This document shows positions 45,601-52,346 of a DNA stretch of 64,000 bases, one piece after another. Location: the NCBI RefSeq assembly GCF_900696085.1, contig NZ_CAADFC020000005.1, positions 211,556 to 275,555 on the forward strand. Direction: 5' to 3'. The stretch is from Bradyrhizobium ivorense (GTDB lineage Bacteria; Pseudomonadota; Alphaproteobacteria; Rhizobiales; Xanthobacteraceae). The position numbers were made by a program, and so were the translations under genes. Numbering within the stretch: position 1 is the stretch's first letter; every line of letters begins with the position of its first letter. The notes beneath the pieces are model-generated. The model had not been told where the DNA came from. It was given only the letters and a program-made list of their open reading frames with translations, and ran no database searches.

Positions 45601-48600
45601 GGCGTCGTCACGCTGACCGGCACGATCGCGCAGATCAACGCCTCGCTCGCCGGCACCGTGACCTACACCGCGGCCGACGGCGCCACCGGGTCGTCGACCA
45701 CGACCATCACGATGGCGACCAACGACCACGGCCACACCGGCACCGGCGGCCCGATCACCGACACCGACGTGATCCAGGTCGGCGTCACCCAGCAGGTCTG
45801 GTTCATCGATCAGGCCCAGACCATCACCGATGCCACCGCGCCGCGCGGCTCGCAGGCCAACCCGTTCACCGACATCCACGAGTTCAACATCTCGAGCGGG
45901 CCGGGCGTCAACGACATCATCTACCTGAAGGCCGGCACCTATACCGGCGAGGGCATCAACCTCAAGGACGGCCAGACCCTGCTCGGCGACGACCAGGCGC
46001 TGTCGTTGCCCGATCCGTTCGGCGGCCCGGCGATCCAGATCGAAACCTCGAGCGGCGCGCGGCCGACCATCAACGTCACCACCGCCGCCGACCAGGGCAT
46101 CGATCTCGCCCAGAACAACACCATCCACGGCATCAACATCACGACCGCTTCGGGCACCACCGGCCTCGATGACGGCAACAACTCGGTCGGCAATCTGACC
46201 ATCGACCAGATGTCGATCACCGGCTCCGGCCAGGCCGTCGACATCGACCAGGGCGGCGCGCTCAACGTCTCGCTCGGCACGGTGAGCTCGTCGGGCGGCG
46301 CCTTCGGCGTCCAGCTCGGCGGCGCCCTGACCGGCAGCTTCACCACCACCGGCGGCACGCTGTCGGGCCACACCACCTCGGAGTTCGACGTCAACGGCGG
46401 CACCGGCAACATCAGCTATGCCGGCACGATCGGTGACGGCACCGGATCGTCGGTCTCGGTCGCCAGCCACACCGGCGGCACGGTTGCCTTCTCCGGCGCC
46501 ATCACCGACGGCGCCGACGCCGGCGGCGGCGTATCGCTCTCGGGCAACACCGGCAGCACGATCAACTTCACCGGCGGCATGACGCTGAGCACCGGCGCCT
46601 CGAGCGGCTTCGCCGCCACCGGCGGCGGCACCGTCAACGTCACCGGGACCAATCACATCACCAGCACCACCGGCACCGCGCTCAACGTCACCGGTACCAC
46701 GATCGGCGCCAGCGGCCTCACCTTCCAGGACATCAGCGCCAACGGCGCGGCTAACGGCATCGTGCTGAACAACACCGGCACCAGCGGCGGTCTGACGGTG
46801 ACCGGCACCGGCTCGACCACCGGTTCGGGCGGCACCATCCAGAACACCACCGGCGACTCCATCAGCCTGTCGTCGACGCGCGGCATCACCCTCGCGAACA
46901 TGAACATCACCGACGCCGGCGCAAACAACGCCGGCAACGACAACTCGAACTGGATCGACGCCAGCAGCGTCACCAATCTGACATTGACCAACATGCATGC
47001 GACCGGCTCGGTCGGTCATGGCGTGAACGGCAACAACATCACCAATCTGACCATCACGGGCGGCGTCTTCTCGGGCGGCGGCGCCGACAACGATCAGGCG
47101 AATTTCAACGGTTTCGAACTTCACAACCTGCTCGGCACCTCGTCGATCACGGGCACCACGTTCTCGAACTCGAACACGATCCAGTTCCACGTCAACAACG
47201 ACACCGCCACGAACTTCGCGGGCACGCCTGACCAGCTCACCGTTTCAGGGACCACCTGGAACAACCAGACCGGGCCGTTTGCCGGCGACCACCTGTCGGT
47301 CAACTCCGACACCGGCGGCAATTTCAGCCTGATCGTCAACAACACGAGCGGCCAGAACACCTTCGTCACCGGCGGCACGGCCGTGCAGGCAACGGCGGGA
47401 GGAACCAACGGAAAGATGAACGCCGATATCTCCGGCGTCACCTCCGGCGGATCGCTGGCATCCAACAACTTCAACACGGCGATGGTCGTCATCGGTGAAA
47501 CCGGCACCGGCATCATCACCTACGACATTCACAACAATACCTCGCTCGGAACCGGCAGCGTTGCGATCAAGGTCACGCACGCCTCCGCCGGCGGCACCTC
47601 GACCGGCAAGATCCGTGACAACACGATTACCCACATCGCCGGTCCGGGTACCGACGCCGTGTCGGTCGACGTGCAAGGTGTCGGCGCAACCGGCGGCACC
47701 GGCACCGTCCTGATCGAGAACAACACCATTACCGGCAACTATCAGCGAGGAATTCACGTCCAGTCGGGGCAGGGCAATGCGGTCATCAATGCCACCATCG
47801 ACAACAACCATTTGACCGGCACCGACACGACCGGTCAGGGCCTGCAGCAGATTGCAGTCATTGCCGGCATCAGCGGCGGCGGCAGCGCCACGACGCTTCG
47901 TCTCAACATGTTCAACAATGACGTCCACAATGGCGCAGGCGCGACCTATACGGCCGACTACCGCCTGCAAAATATGTCGGGCAACACGTTCCTGCTTCAG
48001 GACTTCGCGGGCAACGGCTCCACGGTCTCCGACATTCAGAACTGGGTGACGGCCACCAAGGGCAATACGGCCGCCGGCACCGGCGTCATCACCGTCAATG
48101 TCGGCAGCCCGTTCGGGACCACCGGCGCCATCCCGACGCCGATACTGGCGGCGGGCGGTGGCGTCACCGCCTCCACGCCGACGCCGGGCGAGACCCATCT
48201 CACCCAGACTCAACTCGATACCGTCGTCGCGGCAGCGATCGCCCAGTGGATGCACGCCGGCGCAACGCAGGCCCAGTTCGATGCAATGCTCGCCACCACC
48301 TTCAGCGTGGCCGACCTCGGCGGCAATATTGCCGGCGAGCAGACCCCGGGGCACATCACCATCGATGACGACGGCGCCGGCCATGGCTGGTTCGTCGACC
48401 CGACGCCGAACGACAACTCGGAATTCACCCATGCCGTGAACGGGTCCACGACCGATTTGCAGACCGATCCGACCAGCGCAGCGGCGGGCCATCTCGACCT
48501 CCTGACCGCCGTGGTCCACGAACTCGGTCACGTGCTCGGCCTTCCCGACACCACCGATCCGACGACCGCCAACGACCTGATGTACGTCAACCTGGCCGAT

Positions 48601-49377
48601 GGCGAGCGGCGGCTGGCCGACCACGCCGACGTCACCGCGGCGCTGGCGGCGCTTCCGAATCCCTCGACGCCGGTCACGGTCGCGGCTCCCGCGCCGGCAC
48701 CGACGCTCGTGATCGCGACCAACGTCTCCAACTACACGCTCGAAGCCACCGACAACGATCTGACCCACGTTGGAAACAACGACTTCATCGGCGTCGGCAA
48801 CGCCCTGAACAACGTGCTGACCGGCGGCGCCGGCAACGATTATCTGGTCGGGCTGGACGGCAACGATACGCTGATCGACGGCGGCGGCCTCACCACGCTG
48901 CAAGGCGGCAAGGGCGACGACATCTACGCGGTCCAGTCCAAGACGGACACCGTGTTCGAGTTCGCCAACGAAGGCACCGACGAGGTGCAGACTTTCCTGG
49001 TCTCTTACACCCTGCCGGCCAACGTCGAAAAGCTGACCTTTGTCGGCAACTTCTCGCATCAGGGCACCGGCAACGCACTCGCCAACACCTTCACCGGCAC
49101 TGCCGCCGACGATACCTTTACCGGTGCGGGCGGCAACGACGTGTTCAACTATCGCGTGAGCGGCAACGGCCTCGACACCATCACCGACTTCAACGCCGAC
49201 AACGCCGATACCGCGGAGCACGATCATATCGACCTGCACGGACGCGGCCTGACTTTCGCCGAGCTCGCCGTCACCGAGGTTGCGGGCGGCGTCACCATCG
49301 GCATTCCCGGCGGTGATGCGATCTTCCTGAAAAACGTGTCCGTGCATTCGATCGACGCCGGAGACTTCTTCTTCTAG
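39646..49377 (+). CDS. Giant secreted cadherin-like/beta-helix/metzincin/RTX protein
   Basis: This 3243-residue protein has no N-terminal signal peptide. Residues 1-65 are unique. Thirteen cadherin-like repeats of about 102 residues follow (66-1390; consensus includes EGAAAGTTVGIT, NGPAVTYSL, GGGFTINATTGVITVADPTK). Then come four repeats of about 130 residues with AGHTLNYTENQAATA and ANYQAALASVTY (1396-1924), one related domain (to about 2049), and a Gly/Thr/Asn-rich beta-helix-like region (about 2052-2820). The metzincin motif HELGHVLGLPD lies at 2958-2968, with a later Met (DLMYVN). RTX repeats (LTGGAGNDYLVGLDGNDTL, then TGAGGNDVF) precede the end DAGDFFF, which suggests type I secretion. 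No T1SS genes are in the window. Likely a surface adhesin or matrix protein with possible protease activity. The ATG at 39646 follows GCAGGAGC; the frame opens at 39631. Confidence 0.87.
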   Translation: MTTIPAFTIGGFTRPELHLDPTGHIILDPVAQAFADTYGLQYLYIGCPPGTLFPPIPGFLSPPTDTNSGTNTVVEGAAANTSVNITAHASSLIGFPITYSLTNDAGGAFKIDSHTGVVTVADPTKLDFESSGGSYGITVRATDGIFVSSQTFSIAVTNAPPSTPIDSFTGDTAAVYEGAAAGTVAGINAFSFDVNGPAVTYSLTADSSNGGFTIDANTGIVTVADPTKIDFESAPGHFYVITVQASDGHGGVSSESFSIGVYDVAPPAPGDSDAATNTVTEGAVVNTTVGVTVHADDISGGTVTYSLTDNAGGAFKIDPNTGVVTVADPSKIDYESAPGHSYTITAQASDGTLTSTQSFTIAIGDAAPSTPTDSNAAPNTVVEGAAAGTVVGITAASTDVNGGALTWSLTNSAGGAFTINPTTGVITVADPSKIDFETAPGHAYTVTAQASDGTLTSSQNFTIAVTDVAPSAPVDSNAAANTVAEGAAAGTAVGITASSTDINGPAVTWSLTSDSSGGGFTINATTGVITVADPTKIDYESTAPGHTYTVTAQASDGTLTSSQSFTIAVSNVSITTPVDADAAANTVTEGAAAGTTVGITASAVDPNGPATVYALIGDTSGGGFTINASTGVVTVADPTKIDYETAAGHAYGITVQATSGADVTTQSFSIAVADAAPSTPVDSDVTANSVIEGAAAGTTVGITASSTDVNGPAVTYSLTGDTSGGGFTINATTGVITVSDPSKINYETAGHSYTVTAQASDGTLASSQTFTIAVGDIAPSVPVDSDATANSVSEGAAAGTSVGVTASSTDINGPAVTWSLIGDTSGGGFTINAATGVITVADPTKLDYESTAPGHSYAVTAQASDGTLTSSQSFTIAVTDAAPSVPVDSDVATNSIAEGAANGSTVGVTASSIDVNGPGVTYSLIGDTSGGGFTINAATGVVTVADSTKLDYETAAGHAYAVTVQASDGTLASSQTFTIGVADVAPTTPVDSDGAANSIAEGAANGSTVGIVASAVDVNGPAVTYSLIGDTSGGGFTINAATGVITVADSTKIDYETSGGSYTVTAQASDGTLTSSQTFTIAVTDVAPSIPVDGDATANSVAEGAAAGTTVGVTASATDVNGPAVTWSLTGDTSGGGFAINATTGVITVADPTKIDFESSGGGHSYSVTAQASDGTLTSSQTFTINVADVAPSTPVDADVATNTVVEGAANGTTVGITASATDVNGPAVTYSLTGDTSGGAFTINATTGVISIADDTKVDYESSGGSYTVTVQASDGTLTSSQAFVIAVTDVAPSTPVDSDGGANQVAVSAPVGASVGITAFSTDINGPNVTYSLVGDTSGGGFTIDPTTGKVTVADPSKIHLADGSYDITVQSSDGTLHSQQTFTIGVVIDAAPVVTAGHTLNYTENQAATAFDPAITVTDSDNANLTHATVQITGGYVNGQDVLAFTNTATITGSFNAATGTLTLTGTDTVANYQAALASVTYFNSSDNPSAAARTVTIIANDGTLDSSPVTGTINVTPVNDPPQVVAGHVLSYTENQAATAIDPAITVSDVDNTTLTGATIQITGNYANGQDVLAFVNTANITGSFNAATGTLTLSGTDTVANYQAALAAVTYQNTSENPSGLARTVTFVANDGAATSTPVTGTINVTPVNDAPATTAGGTLNYIENQVATAIDVSVNVTDVDSANLSSATVQITGNYANGQDVLGFTNQNGITGVFNAATGTLTLSGSSSVANYKAALDSVTYFNSSDNPSGLDRTVSFTVNDGSLNSNTSTSTIHVIPVNDAPSVNATGTLAFTENQGPTAVASALTVTDVDTATLSSATVQISANYVNGEDLLAFTNTANITGSFNAATGTLTLTGTDTVANYETALRSVTYNDNSDNPSTLARTVTFTVDDGQAANHQSAGSAHTINVTAVDDAPVNNGVPASFTLMSGSSHNITGLSISDVDAAGGNDITTTLTSAGGGIVNIAAVGGGAAITGNGTGVVTLTGTIAQINASLAGTVTYTAADGATGSSTTTITMATNDHGHTGTGGPITDTDVIQVGVTQQVWFIDQAQTITDATAPRGSQANPFTDIHEFNISSGPGVNDIIYLKAGTYTGEGINLKDGQTLLGDDQALSLPDPFGGPAIQIETSSGARPTINVTTAADQGIDLAQNNTIHGINITTASGTTGLDDGNNSVGNLTIDQMSITGSGQAVDIDQGGALNVSLGTVSSSGGAFGVQLGGALTGSFTTTGGTLSGHTTSEFDVNGGTGNISYAGTIGDGTGSSVSVASHTGGTVAFSGAITDGADAGGGVSLSGNTGSTINFTGGMTLSTGASSGFAATGGGTVNVTGTNHITSTTGTALNVTGTTIGASGLTFQDISANGAANGIVLNNTGTSGGLTVTGTGSTTGSGGTIQNTTGDSISLSSTRGITLANMNITDAGANNAGNDNSNWIDASSVTNLTLTNMHATGSVGHGVNGNNITNLTITGGVFSGGGADNDQANFNGFELHNLLGTSSITGTTFSNSNTIQFHVNNDTATNFAGTPDQLTVSGTTWNNQTGPFAGDHLSVNSDTGGNFSLIVNNTSGQNTFVTGGTAVQATAGGTNGKMNADISGVTSGGSLASNNFNTAMVVIGETGTGIITYDIHNNTSLGTGSVAIKVTHASAGGTSTGKIRDNTITHIAGPGTDAVSVDVQGVGATGGTGTVLIENNTITGNYQRGIHVQSGQGNAVINATIDNNHLTGTDTTGQGLQQIAVIAGISGGGSATTLRLNMFNNDVHNGAGATYTADYRLQNMSGNTFLLQDFAGNGSTVSDIQNWVTATKGNTAAGTGVITVNVGSPFGTTGAIPTPILAAGGGVTASTPTPGETHLTQTQLDTVVAAAIAQWMHAGATQAQFDAMLATTFSVADLGGNIAGEQTPGHITIDDDGAGHGWFVDPTPNDNSEFTHAVNGSTTDLQTDPTSAAAGHLDLLTAVVHELGHVLGLPDTTDPTTANDLMYVNLADGERRLADHADVTAALAALPNPSTPVTVAAPAPAPTLVIATNVSNYTLEATDNDLTHVGNNDFIGVGNALNNVLTGGAGNDYLVGLDGNDTLIDGGGLTTLQGGKGDDIYAVQSKTDTVFEFANEGTDEVQTFLVSYTLPANVEKLTFVGNFSHQGTGNALANTFTGTAADDTFTGAGGNDVFNYRVSGNGLDTITDFNADNADTAEHDHIDLHGRGLTFAELAVTEVAGGVTIGIPGGDAIFLKNVSVHSIDAGDFFF
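39841..43815 (+). repeat. Tandem array of 13 cadherin-like coding repeats
   Basis: The repeat period is about 306 bp (EGAA codons at 39868, 40174, 40486, 40792, 41098 and onward). The later units (from about 41,090) are more alike in DNA than the first three, and the last unit lacks the EGAA motif. This pattern is typical of expansion by unequal exchange in the middle of an array. Assemblies of this stretch from short reads could be collapsed. Confidence 0.85.
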
Positions 49378-49383
49378 CACGTT

Positions 49384-49412
49384 GCCCGGCTCTGAGTGAA
49401 TCAGAGCCGGGC
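49384..49412 (+). terminator. Stem-loop after the giant gene
   Basis: A perfect 12-bp inverted repeat, GCCCGGCTCTGA and TCAGAGCCGGGC, with the loop GTGAA, starts 7 bp after the stop codon. It has no clear T-tract. It probably marks the transcript end and separates the giant gene from the collar-protein genes. Confidence 0.7.
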
Positions 49413-49510
49413 TCCAATCCACTCTTCACGTCGTTCTAACTCGCGCGCGTCACGGCCGGGCAAAATCGCGAGGCGCGAAAAAAATTGCAGCGACCATGCT
49501 ATCGTTGAGG

Positions 49511-49538
49511 TTGCACTAGCCGTAAAACACGCTATCGT
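49511..49538 (+). promoter_or_regulatory. Possible promoter of the collar-protein cluster
   Basis: TTGCAC (49511-49516) and TATCGT (49533-49538) are 16 bases apart, 71 bp before the first collar gene, in an AT-richer stretch. The match to a sigma-70-type promoter is only moderate. The strong start signal GGCGGAGGACCG lies just before the ATG at 49610. Confidence 0.3.
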
Positions 49539-49609
49539 GCGCACGTTATCGATACGGCGTCGCTGTCTCGTGTTTTTGCAGAATTTAAATCGTATTTGGC
49601 GGAGGACCG

Positions 49610-50134
49610 ATGGCTGACCCGTTTCTTTCCGAGATCCGCATAATGTCGTTCAACTTCGCGCCCAAGGGATGGGCGCAGTGCAACGGGCAGTTGCTTCCCA
49701 TCAATCAGAATCAGGGGCTGTTTTCGCTGCTCGGTACGACATTCGGCGGCGACGGGCGGGTGAATTTTGCGTTGCCCGATTTGCGCGGGTGCGTTCCGAT
49801 CCATGTCGGCGGCGGCAACGCGCTCGGCGGGCGCGGCGGCGAGCAGGCCCACACAATATCGATCGCGGAAATGCCGGCGCACATGCACGTGTTTCAAGGC
49901 TCGACTGCAAACGCGAGCTCCGTCGCGCCCGCCGGCAACGTGCTCGCAAGGGGCACGACTGCGGTCGGTACCAATCCCATCAACTATTATACCAATACGA
50001 TCACCAACCTGACCCCGCTCAACGCGGGTGATTTGGCGAACACCGGCGGCAGTCAGGCGCATCTCAACCTGCAACCGTTCCTGACGGTCCTCTTCTGCAT
50101 CGCCCTTCAGGGCATCTTCCCCTCGCCGAACTGA
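49610..50134 (+). CDS. Tail-collar domain protein 1 (microcystin-dependent-protein type)
   Basis: This 174-residue protein belongs to the phage tail collar/Mdp family. The order is EIRIMSFNFAPKGWAQCNGQ (8-27), LLPINQNQGLFSLLGTTFGG, the collar motif FALPDLRGCVPIH, and a His-rich AEMPAHMHVFQ. The C-terminus is SQAHLNLQPFLTVLFCIALQ then GIFPSPN. No signal peptide. In phages the domain trimerises in short tail fibres, but chromosomal members of this size occur without phages and have unknown roles. It is the first of three tandem paralogues (12-bp and 9-bp spacers). Confidence 0.88.
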   Translation: MADPFLSEIRIMSFNFAPKGWAQCNGQLLPINQNQGLFSLLGTTFGGDGRVNFALPDLRGCVPIHVGGGNALGGRGGEQAHTISIAEMPAHMHVFQGSTANASSVAPAGNVLARGTTAVGTNPINYYTNTITNLTPLNAGDLANTGGSQAHLNLQPFLTVLFCIALQGIFPSPN

Positions 50135-50146
50135 GGAAACGCACTC

Positions 50147-50650
50147 ATGGCACAGCCTTATGTTGGCGAGATTCGCATGTTTGCCGGCAACTTCGCGCCG
50201 GCCGGCTGGATGTTCTGCGAAGGGCAATTGCTGCCGATCAGCGAAAACGAGACGCTGTTTCAGTTGATTGGCACGACCTATGGCGGCGACGGCCAGTCGA
50301 CCTTCGCGCTTCCGGACCTGCGCGGACGCCTGCCGCTCCATCAGGGCAACGGCTTCGTCATGGCCGAGACCGGCGGCGCCGAGGAGATCACGCTGACGGT
50401 GCAGCAAATACCTGCGCATACTCACCCGCTCGTTGCCTCGACCAACGCGGCAAACTCGCCCAACGTCCAGAGTGACCTGCCGTCAACGGGCCTGGTCAGC
50501 CAACTGTATTTTGCCAGCGATCCGGATACCAACTGCAGTCCGCAGGCCGTCACGGCGACCGGAGGCAGCCAGCCGCATAGCAATTTCCAACCCTATCTGT
50601 GCGTCGATTTCATCATTTCACTGTTTGGCATTTTTCCGAGCCAGACCTAG
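50147..50650 (+). CDS. Tail-collar domain protein 2
   Basis: This 167-residue paralogue of the preceding gene has EIRMFAGNFAPAGWMFCEGQ, LLPISENETLFQLIGTTYGG, FALPDLRGRLPLHQG, VQQIPAHTHPL and the ending GIFPSQT. The middle variable segment (about residues 95-135) differs from its neighbours, as expected for a receptor-binding or tip region. It is 12 bp after gene 1 and probably co-transcribed. Three paralogues suggest a heterotrimer or alternative tips. Confidence 0.88.
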   Translation: MAQPYVGEIRMFAGNFAPAGWMFCEGQLLPISENETLFQLIGTTYGGDGQSTFALPDLRGRLPLHQGNGFVMAETGGAEEITLTVQQIPAHTHPLVASTNAANSPNVQSDLPSTGLVSQLYFASDPDTNCSPQAVTATGGSQPHSNFQPYLCVDFIISLFGIFPSQT

Positions 50651-50659
50651 GAGCCGACA

Positions 50660-51181
50660 ATGGCCGACCCGTTCGTCGCGGAGATCCGCATCTTTCCGTT
50701 CAATTTCGCACCCACGGGCTGGGCATGGTGCGACGGCCAGCTCTTGCCGATCTCGCAGAACACCGCGCTATTCTCCCTGCTTGGCACCACCTACGGCGGC
50801 AACGGCAAGAGCAACTTCGCGCTGCCCGACCTGCAGGGCCGCGCGCCGATGCACCCCGGCCAGGGCCCGGGCCTGTCGCTGCATGACCTCGGGGAAACCG
50901 GCGGGTCGGATACTGTAACCTTGCTTGAGTCCGAAATTCCCTCGCACTCGCATCAATTCAAGGCGTACGGCAGCGATCCCTCCGATCATTTCAACCCGTC
51001 CGGCGCGTCCCTGGCTCGATCCAATGGCGGCAACGCATGGGGCGCGGCGAGCAGCCTTGTATCCTTGGCACCGCAAGCCATCAGCCCCGCCGGCGGCAAT
51101 CAGCCGCACAACAACATGCAGCCGTATCTGACCTTCTATTTCAACATTGCGCTGCAAGGCGTTTTCCCGCCGCGCGGCTGA
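50660..51181 (+). CDS. Tail-collar domain protein 3
   Basis: This 173-residue third paralogue has EIRIFPFNFAPTGWAWCDGQ, LLPISQNTALFSLLGTTYGG, FALPDLQGRAPMHPG, ESEIPSHSHQF, and the end NMQPYLTFYFNIALQGVFPP. CTAGGAGCCGAC lies before the ATG. It is followed 13 bp later by a GNAT gene. The order of three collar genes, GNAT and a DUF6916-like gene looks like a fixed cassette rather than prophage debris. Confidence 0.88.
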   Translation: MADPFVAEIRIFPFNFAPTGWAWCDGQLLPISQNTALFSLLGTTYGGNGKSNFALPDLQGRAPMHPGQGPGLSLHDLGETGGSDTVTLLESEIPSHSHQFKAYGSDPSDHFNPSGASLARSNGGNAWGAASSLVSLAPQAISPAGGNQPHNNMQPYLTFYFNIALQGVFPPRG

Positions 51182-51194
51182 TTGGCCTTCGATC

Positions 51195-51722
51195 ATGGAA
51201 GCGTCCGTCGCTGCGGTTCCGTTTGGCTGGGCGCGTGCGGCGGACGCTGGCCTGACATTCCGCCCGATCGTCGATACCGACCTGCCGTTTCTGGCACGGG
51301 TGTACGTCTCGACCCGAATCGAGGAACTGGCCGTCACGGATTGGAGCGATGCGCAGAAGATGGCATTCCTCCACGACCAGTTTCGCGGGCAACACGCGCA
51401 CTATCAGAAGTATTATCCCGAGGCCGACTGGCTGGTGACGGCCCACGCCGGCCAGGATATCGGCCGCTTCTATATCGAGCGCTGGCCGAGCCAGCACCGC
51501 ATCATCGACATCGCCTTCCTTCCGGAGCATCGCGGCAGAGGTCATGGCGAAGCGGTGTTGCGCGATGTGATGGACGAGGCGGCGGCCGCCGGCAAGGACG
51601 TCTCGATCCATGTCGAGAAACTCAATCCGGCGATGCGGCTCTACCGCCGCCTCGGCTTTGCAGTCGAGGAGGACAAGGGCGTCTACGATTTGATGCGCTG
51701 GAAGCGGCCCAACCTCAGGTGA
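51195..51722 (+). CDS. GNAT N-acetyltransferase
   Basis: This 175-residue protein has the GNAT fold. Acetyl-CoA-binding motif A is IDIAFLPEHRGRGHGEAVLR (about residues 98-117), and motif B is HVEKLNPAMRLYRRLGFAVE. The N-terminal 20 residues precede the usual start, LTFRPIVDTDLPFLARVYV. The ATG at 51195 is closest to this; the frame reaches 51147 inside the previous gene. Its location 13 bp after the third collar gene suggests it acetylates a collar protein or a related product. Its end overlaps the convergent DUF6916-like gene by 8 bp. Confidence 0.83.
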   Translation: MEASVAAVPFGWARAADAGLTFRPIVDTDLPFLARVYVSTRIEELAVTDWSDAQKMAFLHDQFRGQHAHYQKYYPEADWLVTAHAGQDIGRFYIERWPSQHRIIDIAFLPEHRGRGHGEAVLRDVMDEAAAAGKDVSIHVEKLNPAMRLYRRLGFAVEEDKGVYDLMRWKRPNLR

Positions 51723-52017
51723 AGACCGCCTGATAGCCGTTGCCGTCCGCGAGCGGCCCGATCGGCACCAGGAAAATCTCCATCACGCCCAGCGCCGGAT
51801 GCTGCACCGGGTAGATCGCCTGCGGCAGCCATTGTCCCCTGGGTGCTGCGAACAACAGCGAGAACGCGCCGCCTGGCCGTCCGCTGTTGCCGGCGGGATC
51901 GACCTTGGCCAGTTTCAAGGGCACGACGCCGTCCGCCGCCTGCAGCTCGAAGATGCTGTCCGTGTGCGCAGCGAAGTCGTCGATGTGCAGCTTCGCGAGA
52001 TCAACCGATGATGTCAT
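51715..52017 (-). CDS. DUF6916-like small protein
   Basis: This 100-residue soluble protein has AKLHIDDFAAHTDSIFELQ, then GGAFSLLFAAPRGQWLPQAI and HPALGVMEIFLVPIGPL. It matches in layout a small beta-rich family (DUF6916) often next to collar-type tail genes; I rely on memory of that family, not a search. It is convergent with the GNAT gene. Function unknown. The ATG at 52017 gives MTSSVDLAKL; the frame opens further upstream at 52158, within non-coding-like DNA. Confidence 0.65.
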   Translation of the reverse strand: MTSSVDLAKLHIDDFAAHTDSIFELQAADGVVPLKLAKVDPAGNSGRPGGAFSLLFAAPRGQWLPQAIYPVQHPALGVMEIFLVPIGPLADGNGYQAVFT

Positions 52018-52160
52018 GCCGTGCTTCCCCAGATGTCGCCAAGCTGTAGCACGCCGCGCGCCGCAACGCGCGACGAAATGCGCGGACGAGTAGCGCGACA
52101 AAACTAAACTCGGACAAATCACGTCGCGGGTATGCAGGGCTGCGTCCTCCCTCCACAACT

Positions 52161-52282
52161 GTCATCGCCCGGCCTGTGCGCGATTGCGCACATGGACCGG
52201 GCGATCCAGTACGCCGCAGCTCATCGATTCAAGCACTGCTGCCTCTGGAATACTGGATCACCCGCATGCGCGGGTGATGACA
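52161..52282. repeat. Interspersed repeat, family B
   Basis: It reads GTCATCGCCCGGCCTGTGCG, then CGATTGCGCACATGGACCGG and TGCCTCTGGAATACTGGATC, ending in GCGCGGGTGATGACACC. It is almost identical to 17132-17251. It fills most of the 329-bp gap between the DUF6916-like gene (-) and the alcohol dehydrogenase (+), where I see no gene. Confidence 0.82.
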
Positions 52283-52346
52283 CCGAGCTAGCCGCTTGAC
52301 ACTTGAATCAGGCCAACACCAATACCCCCACCCCCGCACACCCCTG

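Noticed and set aside
39622..49422. Long minus-strand ORFs opposite the giant gene (e.g. 965, 891 and 725 codons)
   Set aside because: They are rich in Gly/Asp/Arg/Val in a pattern that simply mirrors the plus-strand repeats in high-GC DNA. They have no recognisable domain. The plus-strand frame has clear repeat, metzincin and RTX motifs.
49610..51181. Prophage remnant
   Set aside because: Only tail-collar domains are present. No integrase, capsid, terminase, portal, lysis gene or att site was found around them, and the three paralogues are intact and evenly spaced.
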